A stretch of DNA of 42,740 nt from a virus. The stretch covers positions 1 to 42,740 of IMG/VR virus record IMGVR_UViG_3300020470_000041; one strand, written 5' to 3'. Below, in pieces: positions 5,497-15,400 of the stretch. How positions within the stretch are numbered: the stretch's first letter is position 1; the number at the start of each line of letters is the position of its first letter. Both the position numbers and the translations under genes were made by a program. A model generated the notes under the pieces. It did no database searches, had not been told where the DNA came from, and saw nothing but the letters and a program-made list of their open reading frames with translations.

Positions 5497-6255
5497 ATGG
5501 CTAAAGGATTTACAGTTAAGGCAAACGCCCCTAAAACAAAGAAAGTAGAGGACGATTTTGATCTTGCAGCGGCAAAGGAAATACTCAAAGGTAAAAGTAT
5601 AGTCTTTTGTTTGCCGGGTCGAGGAGTCTCATATATTTTCCTCAAAGCATTTGTTCAATTGTGCTTTGACTTGGTTCAAAATGGTTCTTCTATTCAGATT
5701 TCGCAGGACTACTCTTCAATGGTTAACTTTGCACGTTGTAAGTGCTTAGGTGCCAATGTATTAAGAGGTCCAGATCAGATTCCTTGGGACGGAAAACTTA
5801 AGTACGATTATCAATTGTGGATTGACTCCGACATTGTTTTCGATACTGAGAAGTTCTACCGTCTTGCATGGATGAAAAAGGACATTGCTGCTGGTTGGTA
5901 TTGCACAGAAGATGGAAAGACCACTTCGGTTGCTCACTGGTTAGAAGAAGATGACTTCGCAAAAAATGGTGGAGTTATGAATCATGAAACAGTCGAGTCT
6001 ATCTCTCGTCGTCGCAAACCATTCACAGTGGATTACACAGGATTTGGATGGCTTCTGATTAAGAACGGAGTCTTTGAGCATGAAGAGATGAAGTATCCTT
6101 GGTTCGCACCTAAAATGCAGGTATTTGAATCAGGTGATGTTCAGGACATGTGTGGAGAAGACGTATCATTCTGTCTTGATGCTAAGGAAGCAGGATTTGA
6201 GATTTGGTGCGATCCAAAGATTCGTGTAGGACATGAGAAGACAAGGATAATCTAA
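5497..6255 (+). CDS. Putative glycosyltransferase, GT-A type (252 aa)
   Basis: This looks like a nucleotide-sugar-dependent glycosyltransferase. The core reads IVFCLPGRGVSYIFLKAF (about 35-52), NFARCKCLGAN (77-87) and DYQLWIDSDIVF (104-115). The Asp-Ser-Asp (110-112) is the DxD motif that holds the metal and sugar nucleotide in GT-A folds. YTGFGWLLIKNGVF (180-193) and GEDVSFCLDAKEAGF (220-234) match the acceptor-side and catalytic Glu-Asp regions of the fold, and a final HEK closes the domain. It lacks a membrane segment, so it should act in the cytoplasm on DNA, protein or a precursor. A TTG at 5485 is in frame, but the promoter would start transcription close to it, so I prefer the ATG. Acceptor unknown. 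Confidence 0.8.
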   Translation: MAKGFTVKANAPKTKKVEDDFDLAAAKEILKGKSIVFCLPGRGVSYIFLKAFVQLCFDLVQNGSSIQISQDYSSMVNFARCKCLGANVLRGPDQIPWDGKLKYDYQLWIDSDIVFDTEKFYRLAWMKKDIAAGWYCTEDGKTTSVAHWLEEDDFAKNGGVMNHETVESISRRRKPFTVDYTGFGWLLIKNGVFEHEEMKYPWFAPKMQVFESGDVQDMCGEDVSFCLDAKEAGFEIWCDPKIRVGHEKTRII

Positions 6256-6419
6256 TGGAACAACTCTACAGGGTTTGTGAACTTGCTACCAATGGTTGGG
6301 ATATGATCGACAAAAGGGTTGATCATCACCTAACCAAGGAGCAGGCTAATGAAAGGTTGAATTATTATATTGGGGAAGGATATTCCCCTCAGAGGTTAAG
6401 AGCCTTTCCAGAGGACTAA
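6255..6419 (+). CDS. Small conserved phage protein (54 aa)
   Basis: The product MEQLYRVCELATNGWDMIDK followed by RVDHHLTKEQANERLNYYIG and EGYSPQRLRAFPED matches the layout of a small protein common in cyanomyoviruses: a beta start with a Gly-Trp-x-x-Ile-Asp turn, a Leu-Thr-Lys-Glu-x-Ala helix, and a Gly-x-x-Pro-x-Arg-Leu-Arg-Ala end. It resembles a compact single domain without catalytic residues. Its ATG overlaps the glycosyltransferase stop by one base (TAATG), so it is coupled to that gene. Function unknown. Confidence 0.75.
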   Translation: MEQLYRVCELATNGWDMIDKRVDHHLTKEQANERLNYYIGEGYSPQRLRAFPED

Positions 6420-6464
6420 AAATCGGCGCCGTGGCGCAAAAAACCGCGAAAAACACTTAAAGGA

Positions 6465-6472
6465 GATAAATA
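6465..6472 (+). promoter_or_regulatory. Possible late-promoter core (GATAAATA) overlapping a ribosome binding site
   Basis: GATAAATA matches the T4 late consensus at seven of eight bases, but it directly abuts the ATG at 6474 and follows AGGAG. A transcript starting downstream would lack this start codon, so it could serve only the following genes, or the match may be incidental. Confidence 0.3.
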
Positions 6473-6473
6473 G

Positions 6474-6617
6474 ATGGCAGTGAGGAAACTTTCTAAGGAT
6501 GGCTCCAACCATGTTGAAGCTATGCCTAAGAAAACACGACAAGGGCAGGGTAAACATACTAAATACTCTGCTACATCGCGTAATCACGCACGAAAACAAT
6601 ACAGGGGGCAAGGTTAA
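6474..6617 (+). CDS. Small basic conserved phage protein (47 aa)
   Basis: The product MAVRKLSKDGSNHVEAMPKK followed by TRQGQGKHTKYSATSRNHAR and KQYRGQG is very basic and Gly-rich. It matches a short protein commonly found in T4-like cyanophages near the tail genes. The composition suits a nucleic-acid or virion-associated role, but none is established. A clear ribosome binding site AGGAG (6461-6465) sits 8 bases before the ATG and runs into GATAAATA, a possible late promoter core. Its stop overlaps the next start (TAATG). Confidence 0.8.
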   Translation: MAVRKLSKDGSNHVEAMPKKTRQGQGKHTKYSATSRNHARKQYRGQG

Positions 6618-6772
6618 TGGCTGATTCTGATCCAACAAAGGCACCACATAATGTAAATACCGTCGGTGGTGGCAGTGGAAACGTAAAAGGTCAGTATGAC
6701 GTGTCACAACAAGCACGTAAGAAGAGTGCTGCAAATTCAAATAATACCCAATCACCTTTAGCAGCTGGGTAA
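6617..6772 (+). CDS. Small Gly/Asn/Gln-rich phage protein (51 aa)
   Basis: The product MADSDPTKAPHNVNTVGGGS followed by GNVKGQYDVSQQARKKSAAN and SNNTQSPLAAG is low-complexity and likely disordered. It has an acidic start, a Gly-rich turn and a basic QQARKKSA stretch. It overlaps the preceding stop (TAATG at 6615-6619) and shares its own stop with the next start (6770-6774). It is therefore part of a three-gene coupled chain just before the baseplate genes. No family or function recognised. Confidence 0.65.
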   Translation: MADSDPTKAPHNVNTVGGGSGNVKGQYDVSQQARKKSAANSNNTQSPLAAG

Positions 6773-6906
6773 TGGAATTAAAGAAACCATTAGTGCATAT
6801 GAGACTGCACCAGTGTCAGTTCTTTTGGTGGGATCCAAGAATAGATCCCAGAGAACCAGAATATTGGGGCCCCGATGGGGGCCTCTTTTTTTATGGCTAT
6901 AAATAG
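6772..6906 (+). CDS. Small Trp/aromatic-rich protein (44 aa) containing a terminator in its coding DNA
   Basis: The product MELKKPLVHMRLHQCQFFWW followed by DPRIDPREPEYWGPDGGLFF and YGYK is unusually rich in Trp, Phe, Tyr and Pro. The start overlaps the previous stop (TAATG), which supports translation. The 3' part coincides with a strong intrinsic terminator (6866-6892): its stem encodes Gly-Pro-Asp-Gly-Gly and its U-tract encodes Phe-Phe. The stop TAG is the end of the late promoter TATAAATAG. Either this is a real gene carrying both signals, or the reading frame is fortuitous. The aromatic N-terminal half looks genuine. Confidence 0.55.
   Translation: MELKKPLVHMRLHQCQFFWWDPRIDPREPEYWGPDGGLFFYGYK
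6866..6892 (+). terminator. Strong intrinsic terminator before the late structural cluster
   Basis: GGGGCCCC (6866-6873), loop GATG (6874-6877) and GGGGCCTC (6878-6885) form an 8-bp stem with one G-U pair, followed by seven T residues. This is very GC-rich for the region. It would end upstream (early or middle) transcripts just before the late promoter at 6898. Confidence 0.85.
6898..6905 (+). promoter_or_regulatory. Perfect T4-type late promoter TATAAATA
   Basis: TATAAATA matches the T4 late promoter consensus at every position and directly follows the terminator. It overlaps the TAG stop of the small gene ending at 6906 and lies 37 bases before the ATG at 6942. It is the natural start of the gp25-gp6-tail transcript. 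Confidence 0.8.
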
Positions 6907-6941
6907 ATATTGATGATTTAACCTTTACTTTATTAAGTAAT

Positions 6942-7112
6942 ATGAAAGAAGAAGTTAAAAATATTGATTATAGATCGCCTTTCTTGAAAGGAATGATCGA
7001 AGAAGAGCCTAAAAATGACTCTTTATTGCGTGAAGTCGTTGGTGATTTCTTAAATGACACCAAAAGACGTAATAATCTTCGTGAAAGTGAGCTAAATATA
7101 GACATAAAGTAG
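6942..7112 (+). CDS. Small hypothetical protein preceding gp25 (56 aa)
   Basis: The frame encodes MKEEVKNIDYRSPFLKGMIE followed by EEPKNDSLLREVVGDFLNDT and KRRNNLRESELNIDIK. It is charged and predicted helical, without membrane or catalytic motifs. It is the first gene behind the late promoter and lies 8 bases before gp25. Its own end region supplies the AGGAT ribosome binding site for gp25. Expression should be late; a structural or assembly role is possible but not shown. Confidence 0.65.
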   Translation: MKEEVKNIDYRSPFLKGMIEEEPKNDSLLREVVGDFLNDTKRRNNLRESELNIDIK

Positions 7113-7120
7113 GATAGACA

Positions 7121-7537
7121 ATGGCTCTCATTGATCGATCAAGAAATCAATCCCGAAAATTTAGGGATATTAGCTTGGCTTTCGTAAAACATCCAGTTAC
7201 TAATGACATCGGAGTCTTTACCGATGAGGATGCCGTTCGTAGGTCTGTAACTAATTTGGTTAGAACCAGATTAGGAGAGAGATTTTATAATGATTTGATT
7301 GGAACTCAAGTAGAAGAATCTCTATTTGAGTCACAAAGTCCCGATATGGCGGAAGTCATAGAGGATGATATTCTTCTTTTACTTGAAAACTTTGAATTAC
7401 GTGTTACTAATGTTCAAGTGATGGTGTCTTACCCTGTAGATACTAATGAATTGGTAGTTCACATTGCATACGATATTACTGGATTATCATTCCCAGTACA
7501 AAAGGTAGAGTTCATCCTTCAATCAACAAGAGTATAA
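7121..7537 (+). CDS. 25: Baseplate wedge subunit gp25 (138 aa)
   Basis: The protein matches the gp25/lysozyme-like baseplate family in length (T4 gp25 is about 132 residues) and in signature. FRDISLAFVKHPVTNDIGVF (about 14-33) is the early beta-hairpin with the NDI motif. DEDAVRRSVTNLVRTRLGER (35-54) is the helix carrying the family's repeated Arg/Leu pattern. FESQSP and a C-terminal LVVHIAYDITGLS strand follow. In T4 gp25 forms part of the baseplate core around which wedges assemble. AGGAT (7111-7115) gives a good ribosome binding site. The stop overlaps the gp6 start (TAATG at 7535-7539). Confidence 0.95.
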   Translation: MALIDRSRNQSRKFRDISLAFVKHPVTNDIGVFTDEDAVRRSVTNLVRTRLGERFYNDLIGTQVEESLFESQSPDMAEVIEDDILLLLENFELRVTNVQVMVSYPVDTNELVVHIAYDITGLSFPVQKVEFILQSTRV

Positions 7538-9411
7538 TGTCTTTTAATCAGTTTACCAATTTAGATTTCGCTGATCTTCGAGCTCAGATTAAAGATTATT
7601 TGCGAACAAATAGTAATTTTACAGATTTTGACTTTGAAGGGTCTAACTTTTCTGTTTTAATTGATCTATTAGCCTATAACTCTTACATTACTGCCTACAA
7701 TACTAACATGGCAGTTAATGAATGCTTCCTTGATAGTGCAACTTTAAGGGAAAATGTTGTTGCTCTTGCAAGAAATATTGGTTATGTACCAAGATCTACC
7801 AGATCTTCTAAAGCGGTAGTCAATTTTAGTGTAGATTTAGGTTCAAATGACACCAGAGTTGTTATTTTGAAGGCAGGACAGGTTGCTTTAGGTAATCAAG
7901 AGGGTGGACAGTACATTTTCTCCATTCCTGATGACTTTATTGCTACAGTAGACGATAATGCACAAGCACTTTTCAATGATTTATCGGTTTATGAAGGAAT
8001 TTACTTAACTAAGACCTTTACAATCGATTATTCTCTTCCAAATCAGCGTTTTATTCTTCCAAACCCGAATATTGACACTACTTCTATTCGAGTTACGGTC
8101 GAATCGACAACAAAAGAGATATATGCGTTATATGATAACATTTTAAGGGTTGATGCTACCTCCAAATTGTTCCTAATTCAAGAAATTGAAGATGAACAGT
8201 ATGAAATTCTCTTTGGAGACGGAATTTTAGGTAAAAAACCTCCTGCAGGAGCAACAGTCACTGTAAGTTACATTGTAACTAATGGTCCTCTTGCAAATGG
8301 AGCTTCAAATTTCAGTTTTATCGGTATTTTGAAAGATGACACCGATTTAACTATTACTCAAGGTATTTCTCTTTTAACTACAGTTGATTCTGCTGGAAAT
8401 GGAGATAATGTTGAAGATATTGCTTCAATCAAATATCTGGCACCTCGTATATACGCTGCACAGTACCGTGCAGTAACAGCAAACGACTATAAGGGTATCA
8501 TTCCATATGTTTATCCTAACGTCGAGTCTGTGACCGCATATGGAGGGGAAGAACTTGATCCTCCTGAGTATGGAAAGGTCTTTATATCGATTAAACCAAG
8601 AAATGGTTCATTCTTATCACAAATTACGAAGGATGACATTTCAACTCAGTTAAAACAATATTCTATTGCAGGAATTAAACCAGAAATCATTGACCTCAAG
8701 TATCTTTACGTTGAAGTCGATGCTTCGGTCTATTATAACACTAACGCTGTTGCAGATTCTACAGAATTGAGAACTGCGGTTCTTAAAACTTTAACTACGT
8801 ATTCTCAATCAACAGATATTAACGCTTTTGGTGGTAGATTCAAATATAGTAAAGTTGTAGGATTAATTGATGATTCTGCAAGAGGTGTTACTTCTAACAT
8901 CACAAGAATTAAGATGAGAAGGGATATAACACCTGAAATTGATACATTTGCAACATACGAACTTTGTTATGGTAATGGATTCTATCAACAGTGTTCTGGA
9001 TACGGTGTAAGATCCACTGGATTCACCGTAAGTGGTATTACTGGAACTCTTTATCTTGGTGATGTTCCTATTGAAGATTCAACAACTGGAAAAATAGTAT
9101 TCTTTAAACTCGAAAACAACTTACCTTTAATCGTTAAAAATGATGCTGGAACAATTGATTATACCAAAGGAGAGATTGTTTTGGATGTGGTAAATATAAC
9201 AGGTACTTCTTTGGCGAATGGAACCATTCAGATCGAAGGAATTCCACAATCGAATGATATTATTGCTCTGAAAGATCTTTATCTTCAGTTGGATGTTCAA
9301 CATAGTGACGTTACTGCTATACCAGACGTTGTATCTTCTGGTGAAAATACATCTGCTACTGCATACGTTACTACTTCCAGTTACACAAGCGGAACAAAGT
9401 ATACAAGATAA
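7537..9411 (+). CDS. 6: Baseplate wedge subunit gp6, baseplate J-like (624 aa)
   Basis: The N-terminus (FADLRAQIKDYLRTNSNFTD) and the helical ELLAYNSYITAYNTNMAVNE-like segment (about 45-70) are typical of gp6/baseplate J proteins. DSATLRENVVALARNIGYVP (69-88) follows, then the beta region ending YEILFGDGILGKKPPAGATV (about 227-246), a strong family signature. A second conserved stretch (APRIYAAQYRAVTANDYKGI) lies near 303-322. T4 gp6 has 660 residues and forms the ring that ties six wedges together. The C-terminal about 150 residues have no clear match and look beta-rich. Its start overlaps the gp25 stop, and the next gene begins directly after its own stop. Confidence 0.93.
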   Translation: MSFNQFTNLDFADLRAQIKDYLRTNSNFTDFDFEGSNFSVLIDLLAYNSYITAYNTNMAVNECFLDSATLRENVVALARNIGYVPRSTRSSKAVVNFSVDLGSNDTRVVILKAGQVALGNQEGGQYIFSIPDDFIATVDDNAQALFNDLSVYEGIYLTKTFTIDYSLPNQRFILPNPNIDTTSIRVTVESTTKEIYALYDNILRVDATSKLFLIQEIEDEQYEILFGDGILGKKPPAGATVTVSYIVTNGPLANGASNFSFIGILKDDTDLTITQGISLLTTVDSAGNGDNVEDIASIKYLAPRIYAAQYRAVTANDYKGIIPYVYPNVESVTAYGGEELDPPEYGKVFISIKPRNGSFLSQITKDDISTQLKQYSIAGIKPEIIDLKYLYVEVDASVYYNTNAVADSTELRTAVLKTLTTYSQSTDINAFGGRFKYSKVVGLIDDSARGVTSNITRIKMRRDITPEIDTFATYELCYGNGFYQQCSGYGVRSTGFTVSGITGTLYLGDVPIEDSTTGKIVFFKLENNLPLIVKNDAGTIDYTKGEIVLDVVNITGTSLANGTIQIEGIPQSNDIIALKDLYLQLDVQHSDVTAIPDVVSSGENTSATAYVTTSSYTSGTKYTR

Positions 9412-12400
9412 ATGACCGATATCAAAAAGGTAAAAGTATCTCATATTATTGAGTCGCAAATTCCTGAGTTCTTAAATCAGGAATCACCTTTGTTCGAGGA
9501 ATTTCTCAAACAGTATTACATTTCACAGGAACATCAATCTGGTGTTGTTGACTTAGCTACTAATCTTTCGGATTACAGACAGATTAGTGCATTTAACTAT
9601 GAAACATTGGTGCCTGGAGCTCTTTTAACCAAAAGGGTTCTTGCTGGTACTTCTACTATTAATGTTTCTTCTACGACTGGATGGCCAGATAGTTATGGTC
9701 TATTAAAAATTGATAATGAGATAATAACATATAAATCTAAAAATGCAACTCAATTTCTTGAGTGTGCAAGAGGATTTAGTGGAATTGATCAAATCTCCAA
9801 AGAAGATAATGCTGAGTTTTTAAACTTTGAAATTACAACTGCTGATACTCATGATCTTGGGGCCACTGTATTTAATTTAAGTAATCTATTCTTACAGACA
9901 TTTTTTACAAGATATAAGACAGAATTTCTTCCTGGCTTTGAGAATAGAACTTTTACTACTGGAACATCAATTACTAATGTTCTAACAAGGGCTAAAGACT
10001 TTTACATGTCGAAGGGAACTGATGCTTCGTATCAGATTCTTTTCAAACTTCTTTATGGTGAAGAGATAGAACTTCTCAAACCAATTGAACAAACTATAGC
10101 TCCATCATCTAACGTATATTTCCAAACCAAACACATACTTGTTGAGAACCTGTTTGGTGGACAACCTTTAGATTCTATTGGTAATTTCTTATACCAAGAT
10201 GTAGCTGGTATTGGTACAGTAAGTGCTTCGATCTATAACGTAGAATATAGACCAATTGAAAATAAGGATTTCTATGAAATTTCACTTGACTCTACGTCTT
10301 TTGATGGTAATTTTCAAATTCCAGGCAAAACGAAAGCTCTTGAGGCCACACCACAAGGATCAAATTCAATTGTTGTAGATTCTACAGTTGGATTTGGCAA
10401 AACTGGAAGTCTTTTAATTAAACCAAGTGAAGGTGCAAACTTCCTTGAGTTATCATATACAGATAAGACGGTTAATCAGTTCCTTGGAGTATCTGGAATT
10501 ACAACAGATATGTCCTTTGCAGCGGATATATTTGAGAATAAGTTAGCATATGCTTATGCAGGATTTGGACAGACATCATTACTTAATTTTAGACTTGTAA
10601 ACGTTATTGATACTGTTGATACTACCGATACATCAAATATGATGATTGGTGACAGTATGAAACTGCACTCTTTTGGTAATGATCTTTCAGACAGTCCAGA
10701 ATTTAATAATTGGATCTATAATATTCCATCAACTCATGATATTTTTACCTTTAGTCAGGTTAACGTAAACACATATAGAATTAATTTATTTGATGCTGTT
10801 ACTTTTTACATTGACGAACAATTAGAGATATCTGATCAGTATGGAAATAGTACTACTGTTACTATTAAAGATATTGAGTATGGTGCAACAAATATTCAGA
10901 AGAAGTTTTCAAATACAATTGTAGTACAGGCTGCTACAATACCTCCAAACACTCCAGTAAAGATTCAGAAGAAGGTTATTAAGGCTTCTCATAATTCTAA
11001 TTATTTTGTTGGTGTTGGTGACTATCCAGTTGGTATTCAAAACAGTTATCTTGATTTTGATGAGAAAAGTTTCTATGTAACCTCTTCAGGTTTACCTAAC
11101 TATCCAATATTTGCTACTGACAATAAGGTATGGGTAAAATCCGATTCTGTAGAGGTCACTGACGGGACTGGAACTCCTATTTTAGGTGGTGGATACACAT
11201 ATACCATTAAATCTATTGACCCATCCTCTAATGCACTCCTAAGACACAATTATGTAACAGGAGATAAGATATATTGGGACAATACGACCTATAGTGGAAT
11301 TCAAACTGGTATTTACTTCGTTACCAGTGTAAACCAGACTGAATTTTTACTTTCATATAGTGGATCTGACGTATTTGCTAAGAAGTATGTTGCTGTAAAG
11401 ACTAATACTACAGGACAGTACATATACAAGTCTGGTTGGGAGAATAAAACACTTAAAAATCAGAAGATTTTACGTAAGTTTCATGCGGTAAGAGAAAAGA
11501 ATTATTTTGATGATCCAAATAAGAGAAATATTGATAATAGAGCGATAGGACTCATGGCTAATGGTGTGGAATTATTCCCACCAACAGTTCTTGATGAACA
11601 GATCTTCTTTGGTGATATTGAGAATATTGAAGTAACTAATTCTGGTAAAGATTATGATGTTATTACTGGACCACCTCTAATAATAAATGATTCTACTGGA
11701 TCTGGTGCGGTTGCTCATGCAAATGTTACTGGTTCCTTTAAAGAAGTAAAATTAGTAACGCCAGGTATTGGATATCAGGAAAAACCAAAGATATCAGTAA
11801 CGGGAGGTAATGGTACTGGTGCTGTATTGGAATCTAACTTTGTTAGAGGAAGAATAATTGCTAATTTTAAGGCAGATGGTACTTCAGTTAACGTTTCTTC
11901 TGATACTATTGATTTTGAAGATAGACATAACTTTGAATTGGGTGAAGGAGTAACTTATGACTCAAGAACTAACCCTAATGTTGGTAATATTGTAAGTGGG
12001 TCAACATATTACATTAATCCAGTAAGTGACAAAATTGTTAAATTGCATTTGACTCCAGAAGATGCAATTGCTGGAATTAACACTGTTAATATTGGATCTG
12101 TTAGTTATGGTTTCCATAGATTAACTACTGTTGCTTCTAAAAACACAATAACCAAGGTTTATGTAAAAGAGCCTGGATCTGGATATTCAAACAAGAAAAT
12201 TATTGTTCCTGGCAGACCAGTTAATGGTGATACTCAGTCTGGTATTAGTACATCAGACAATTATATCTTTGCACCTAATCATAATTTTGAAAGTGGTGAA
12301 ATTGTACAGTATCGTACTACTGGAACTGTAATTAATGGATTATCTACTACTACAGAGTATAAGATTGGTAAGATAGACAGTAATAAGTTTAGATTATATG

Positions 12401-15400
12401 ATATTGGAATAGGAACTCAAAAAACTCCTCAAAATTACGATAAAAAGAGATCTCAAACTCTTCGTGGAGTAGGAACTGGTAAACACACCATACAATACCC
12501 TCCTATTGTTGTTTCTGTTGAGGCTCTTTCTGGTATTGGTGCTACAACAATTATTAAACCAGTTTTAAGTCCAAGAGTACTTGGAAGCATAGAAAGTGTC
12601 TATTTGGAAGACGGTGGTATTGGATATGGATGTACAAATATTCTTGATTTCCATAGAAGACCAGATGTTGGTATTTCTACAGTTGTTTTTCAATCATTAT
12701 TGAAACCAATCATTATTGATGGTTCTATTGTTGATGTTCAGATACTTGCAGCTGGTAGTGGATATAGAGAAGACTCAGATATCATAGTTTATAGTCCAAA
12801 AGGTAGTTTTGCTGATATTCAACCTATTATTGCTAATAATAAAATTACTGGTGTAAAAATACTTGATGGTGGTATAGGGTATGGATCAAGTGATACAACT
12901 TTAACCTTACTGAATAGAGGTACTTCTGCAAAGTTCATTGCTGACGTTCGTGAATGGAAAATTAATCAAGTTGACAAGAATGAAGATATTATTAGTAGAG
13001 AAGACTCTATTTTAATCAAACCAAGTAATAACCCAGAGTTCCAGTTACAAACTATATCAATGTATCCTCCACAGAAGTTGAGATATCAACTTGGAGATAA
13101 TCTTGACCCTGGCAATCTGGAATTATCAGCAAATGCTGTCCACTCTCCTATATTGGGATTTGCTTATGATGGAAACCCCATATATGGCCCTTATGGTTAT
13201 CAATCACCCACTGGAGGTAGTGTTGTAAGACTTAAGGCTGGATATATCCTCGATAATACGTCTAAGGTCGGTCTGAGACCGCCTGGGTACTCTCTGGGAT
13301 CGTTTATCAACGATTATATATTTGATAACTCTGGTGATTTGGATGAATATGGTGGAAGGTACTGTATTACTCCTCAATATCCAGATGGAACGTATGCATA
13401 TTTCTATAGTATCGATGTTGACTCAAGTGGAGTCGCTGAACCGAAGTATCCATACATTATGGGTCCACAGTTTAAGGATCTTCCAATTGAAGAGAACTTT
13501 GTTACCTTCTTCAATCAAGATTCCGATCTTATTGCTAAACAGTTCACAAGAAACATTGGTCCATACTATTTGTCATACGGAAACTCCGATTATGACCTAA
13601 TTGATAAAGTTGACGATAATTTTAAACAATCATTTGATGTTACTAAGACTAAAACATCTGGTATTTCTTCTGTAACTATTTTTGCAAGAGGAACTGGATA
13701 TAGAGTTAATGATAGTCTAAAATTAGACAATAGTGGTACTGATGGTACTGGTACTAACATTGTTGTTCAAGAAGTTCTTGGAGAAGAGGTTAATACTCTA
13801 CAAATTGGTGTAAGTACTTTCGTTAACAACGATTTGATGTTGGAAAACAACAGAATTGTTGCTATAACGACTGTTCCTCATGAAATCGCTAATGGAGAGA
13901 TAATATATCTTTCAGGAATCTCTACATCACAATTTACTCCATTTAATGGAGCACAAAAGGTTGAAGTTGTAACAAGAGCTGTAGGTTTAGCAACTGATAT
14001 CGCTAATGTATCAACTACTGGTATAACGACTTATATTGACGTAACTGATACAAGAGGAATCGGTGTAAATGACATTATTGGTATCGGAACCGAAACCATG
14101 ACTGTTATTGCTGTAGATGAGAAGTTTTCGAGATTAAGAGTCAATAGACAGTATTATGTTGGTATTGCAATAACTCATCCAGCTGGAACTGATAATGTTG
14201 TTCTAAAACCAACCAAATTCTCATTTGATTTGGGTAATCAAAATGTTAGTTACCTTTCTTTCCAAAATGATACCGAATATTTCAATCCTACGGAAACAGT
14301 TGGTGTTGGATCAACAGGAACTCATTATAGGATAGTTTCTACTGGTCTTGCTACTGCATTAACTGAAACTATTGAAAATAGGTTTGTTCCTGAGAGATCT
14401 TTGTGGTTACCTGGCCATAACTACTTTACTGGTCAAAAATTGATTTATAGTGTAGGTGTTGGTGGATCTTCTCTTGTTTGGAGTCCTACAGGAGCTGGTT
14501 CTACTTCAGGTATTGGTACTGAATGGTTGGGAGATGAGAGAGAAGTATATGCTGTAAACTTAGGTAAAGATCGTCTTGGATTGTCTACTGTTGGATTCCC
14601 ATCCGCTTCTGATGCTGTATGGTTCTATAGCCTATCATCTGTTGTTGGAATTGCACATTCATTAAGAACTACTTTTCCAAGAGTTAATGCAACTGCAGAA
14701 AGGTTCTTTGGTAAGGTAGTTACTAAAACTAATCACAAACTACTAAGTGGTGATGTTATTACACTGGATGCCATACCCACAGAATCCGAAGAAGTTGCTT
14801 TAAGATATGATCCAGTATTAGCAAAGATTACTACTGCAAAAGTTTCCTTTACTAATGCTGAATTTACTACAGATTTGACTGCCATTGCGATTAACAATGA
14901 TAGTTTCCAAAATGGTGATAAAGTTGTTTATTATTCCAATGGAAATACCATTGCTGGATTAGTAGATAATGAGACATATTTCATATTGAGAGAAGATCCA
15001 ATTAACATCAAACTTTGTAAGCATAAGTCTGATGTTGCAGATGCTAAAATTGTTAATATTACATCTGTTGCTTCTGGTACATATTACCTTGCAAGGATTA
15101 ACCCTGCATTGAACTTTACTACGGGTAATACTATTGAATTTGATGTATCTGATCCAACAGTTGCTGATATGCGATTGGATTTCTTTGAAGATATTGATTT
15201 TGTTTCAAGATTGGATGTAAATGGTGATTCTGATTACGGATTTAATATTACAAGAAGTGGTATTCCTGGCACTGCTGCTGCAAAAGTCACTATTAGGTCA
15301 ACTACAAGTTATCCAAGAAAGAGTTACTATAACTTTACTCCAGTTGTTCCTTCCGATGCCAGAAAGTTATATGGAATTTCCGATAAGGAAGTTATTGGTA

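Noticed and set aside
9127-9459. Minus-strand open frames within the structural genes (here and at several other places)
   Set aside because: They lie opposite well-supported genes, have no ribosome binding sites and show composition of reversed coding sequence.
13322-13600. Short alternative + strand frames inside the giant genes
   Set aside because: They are out-of-frame shadows with Leu/Ile-rich, unstructured composition and no start signals.
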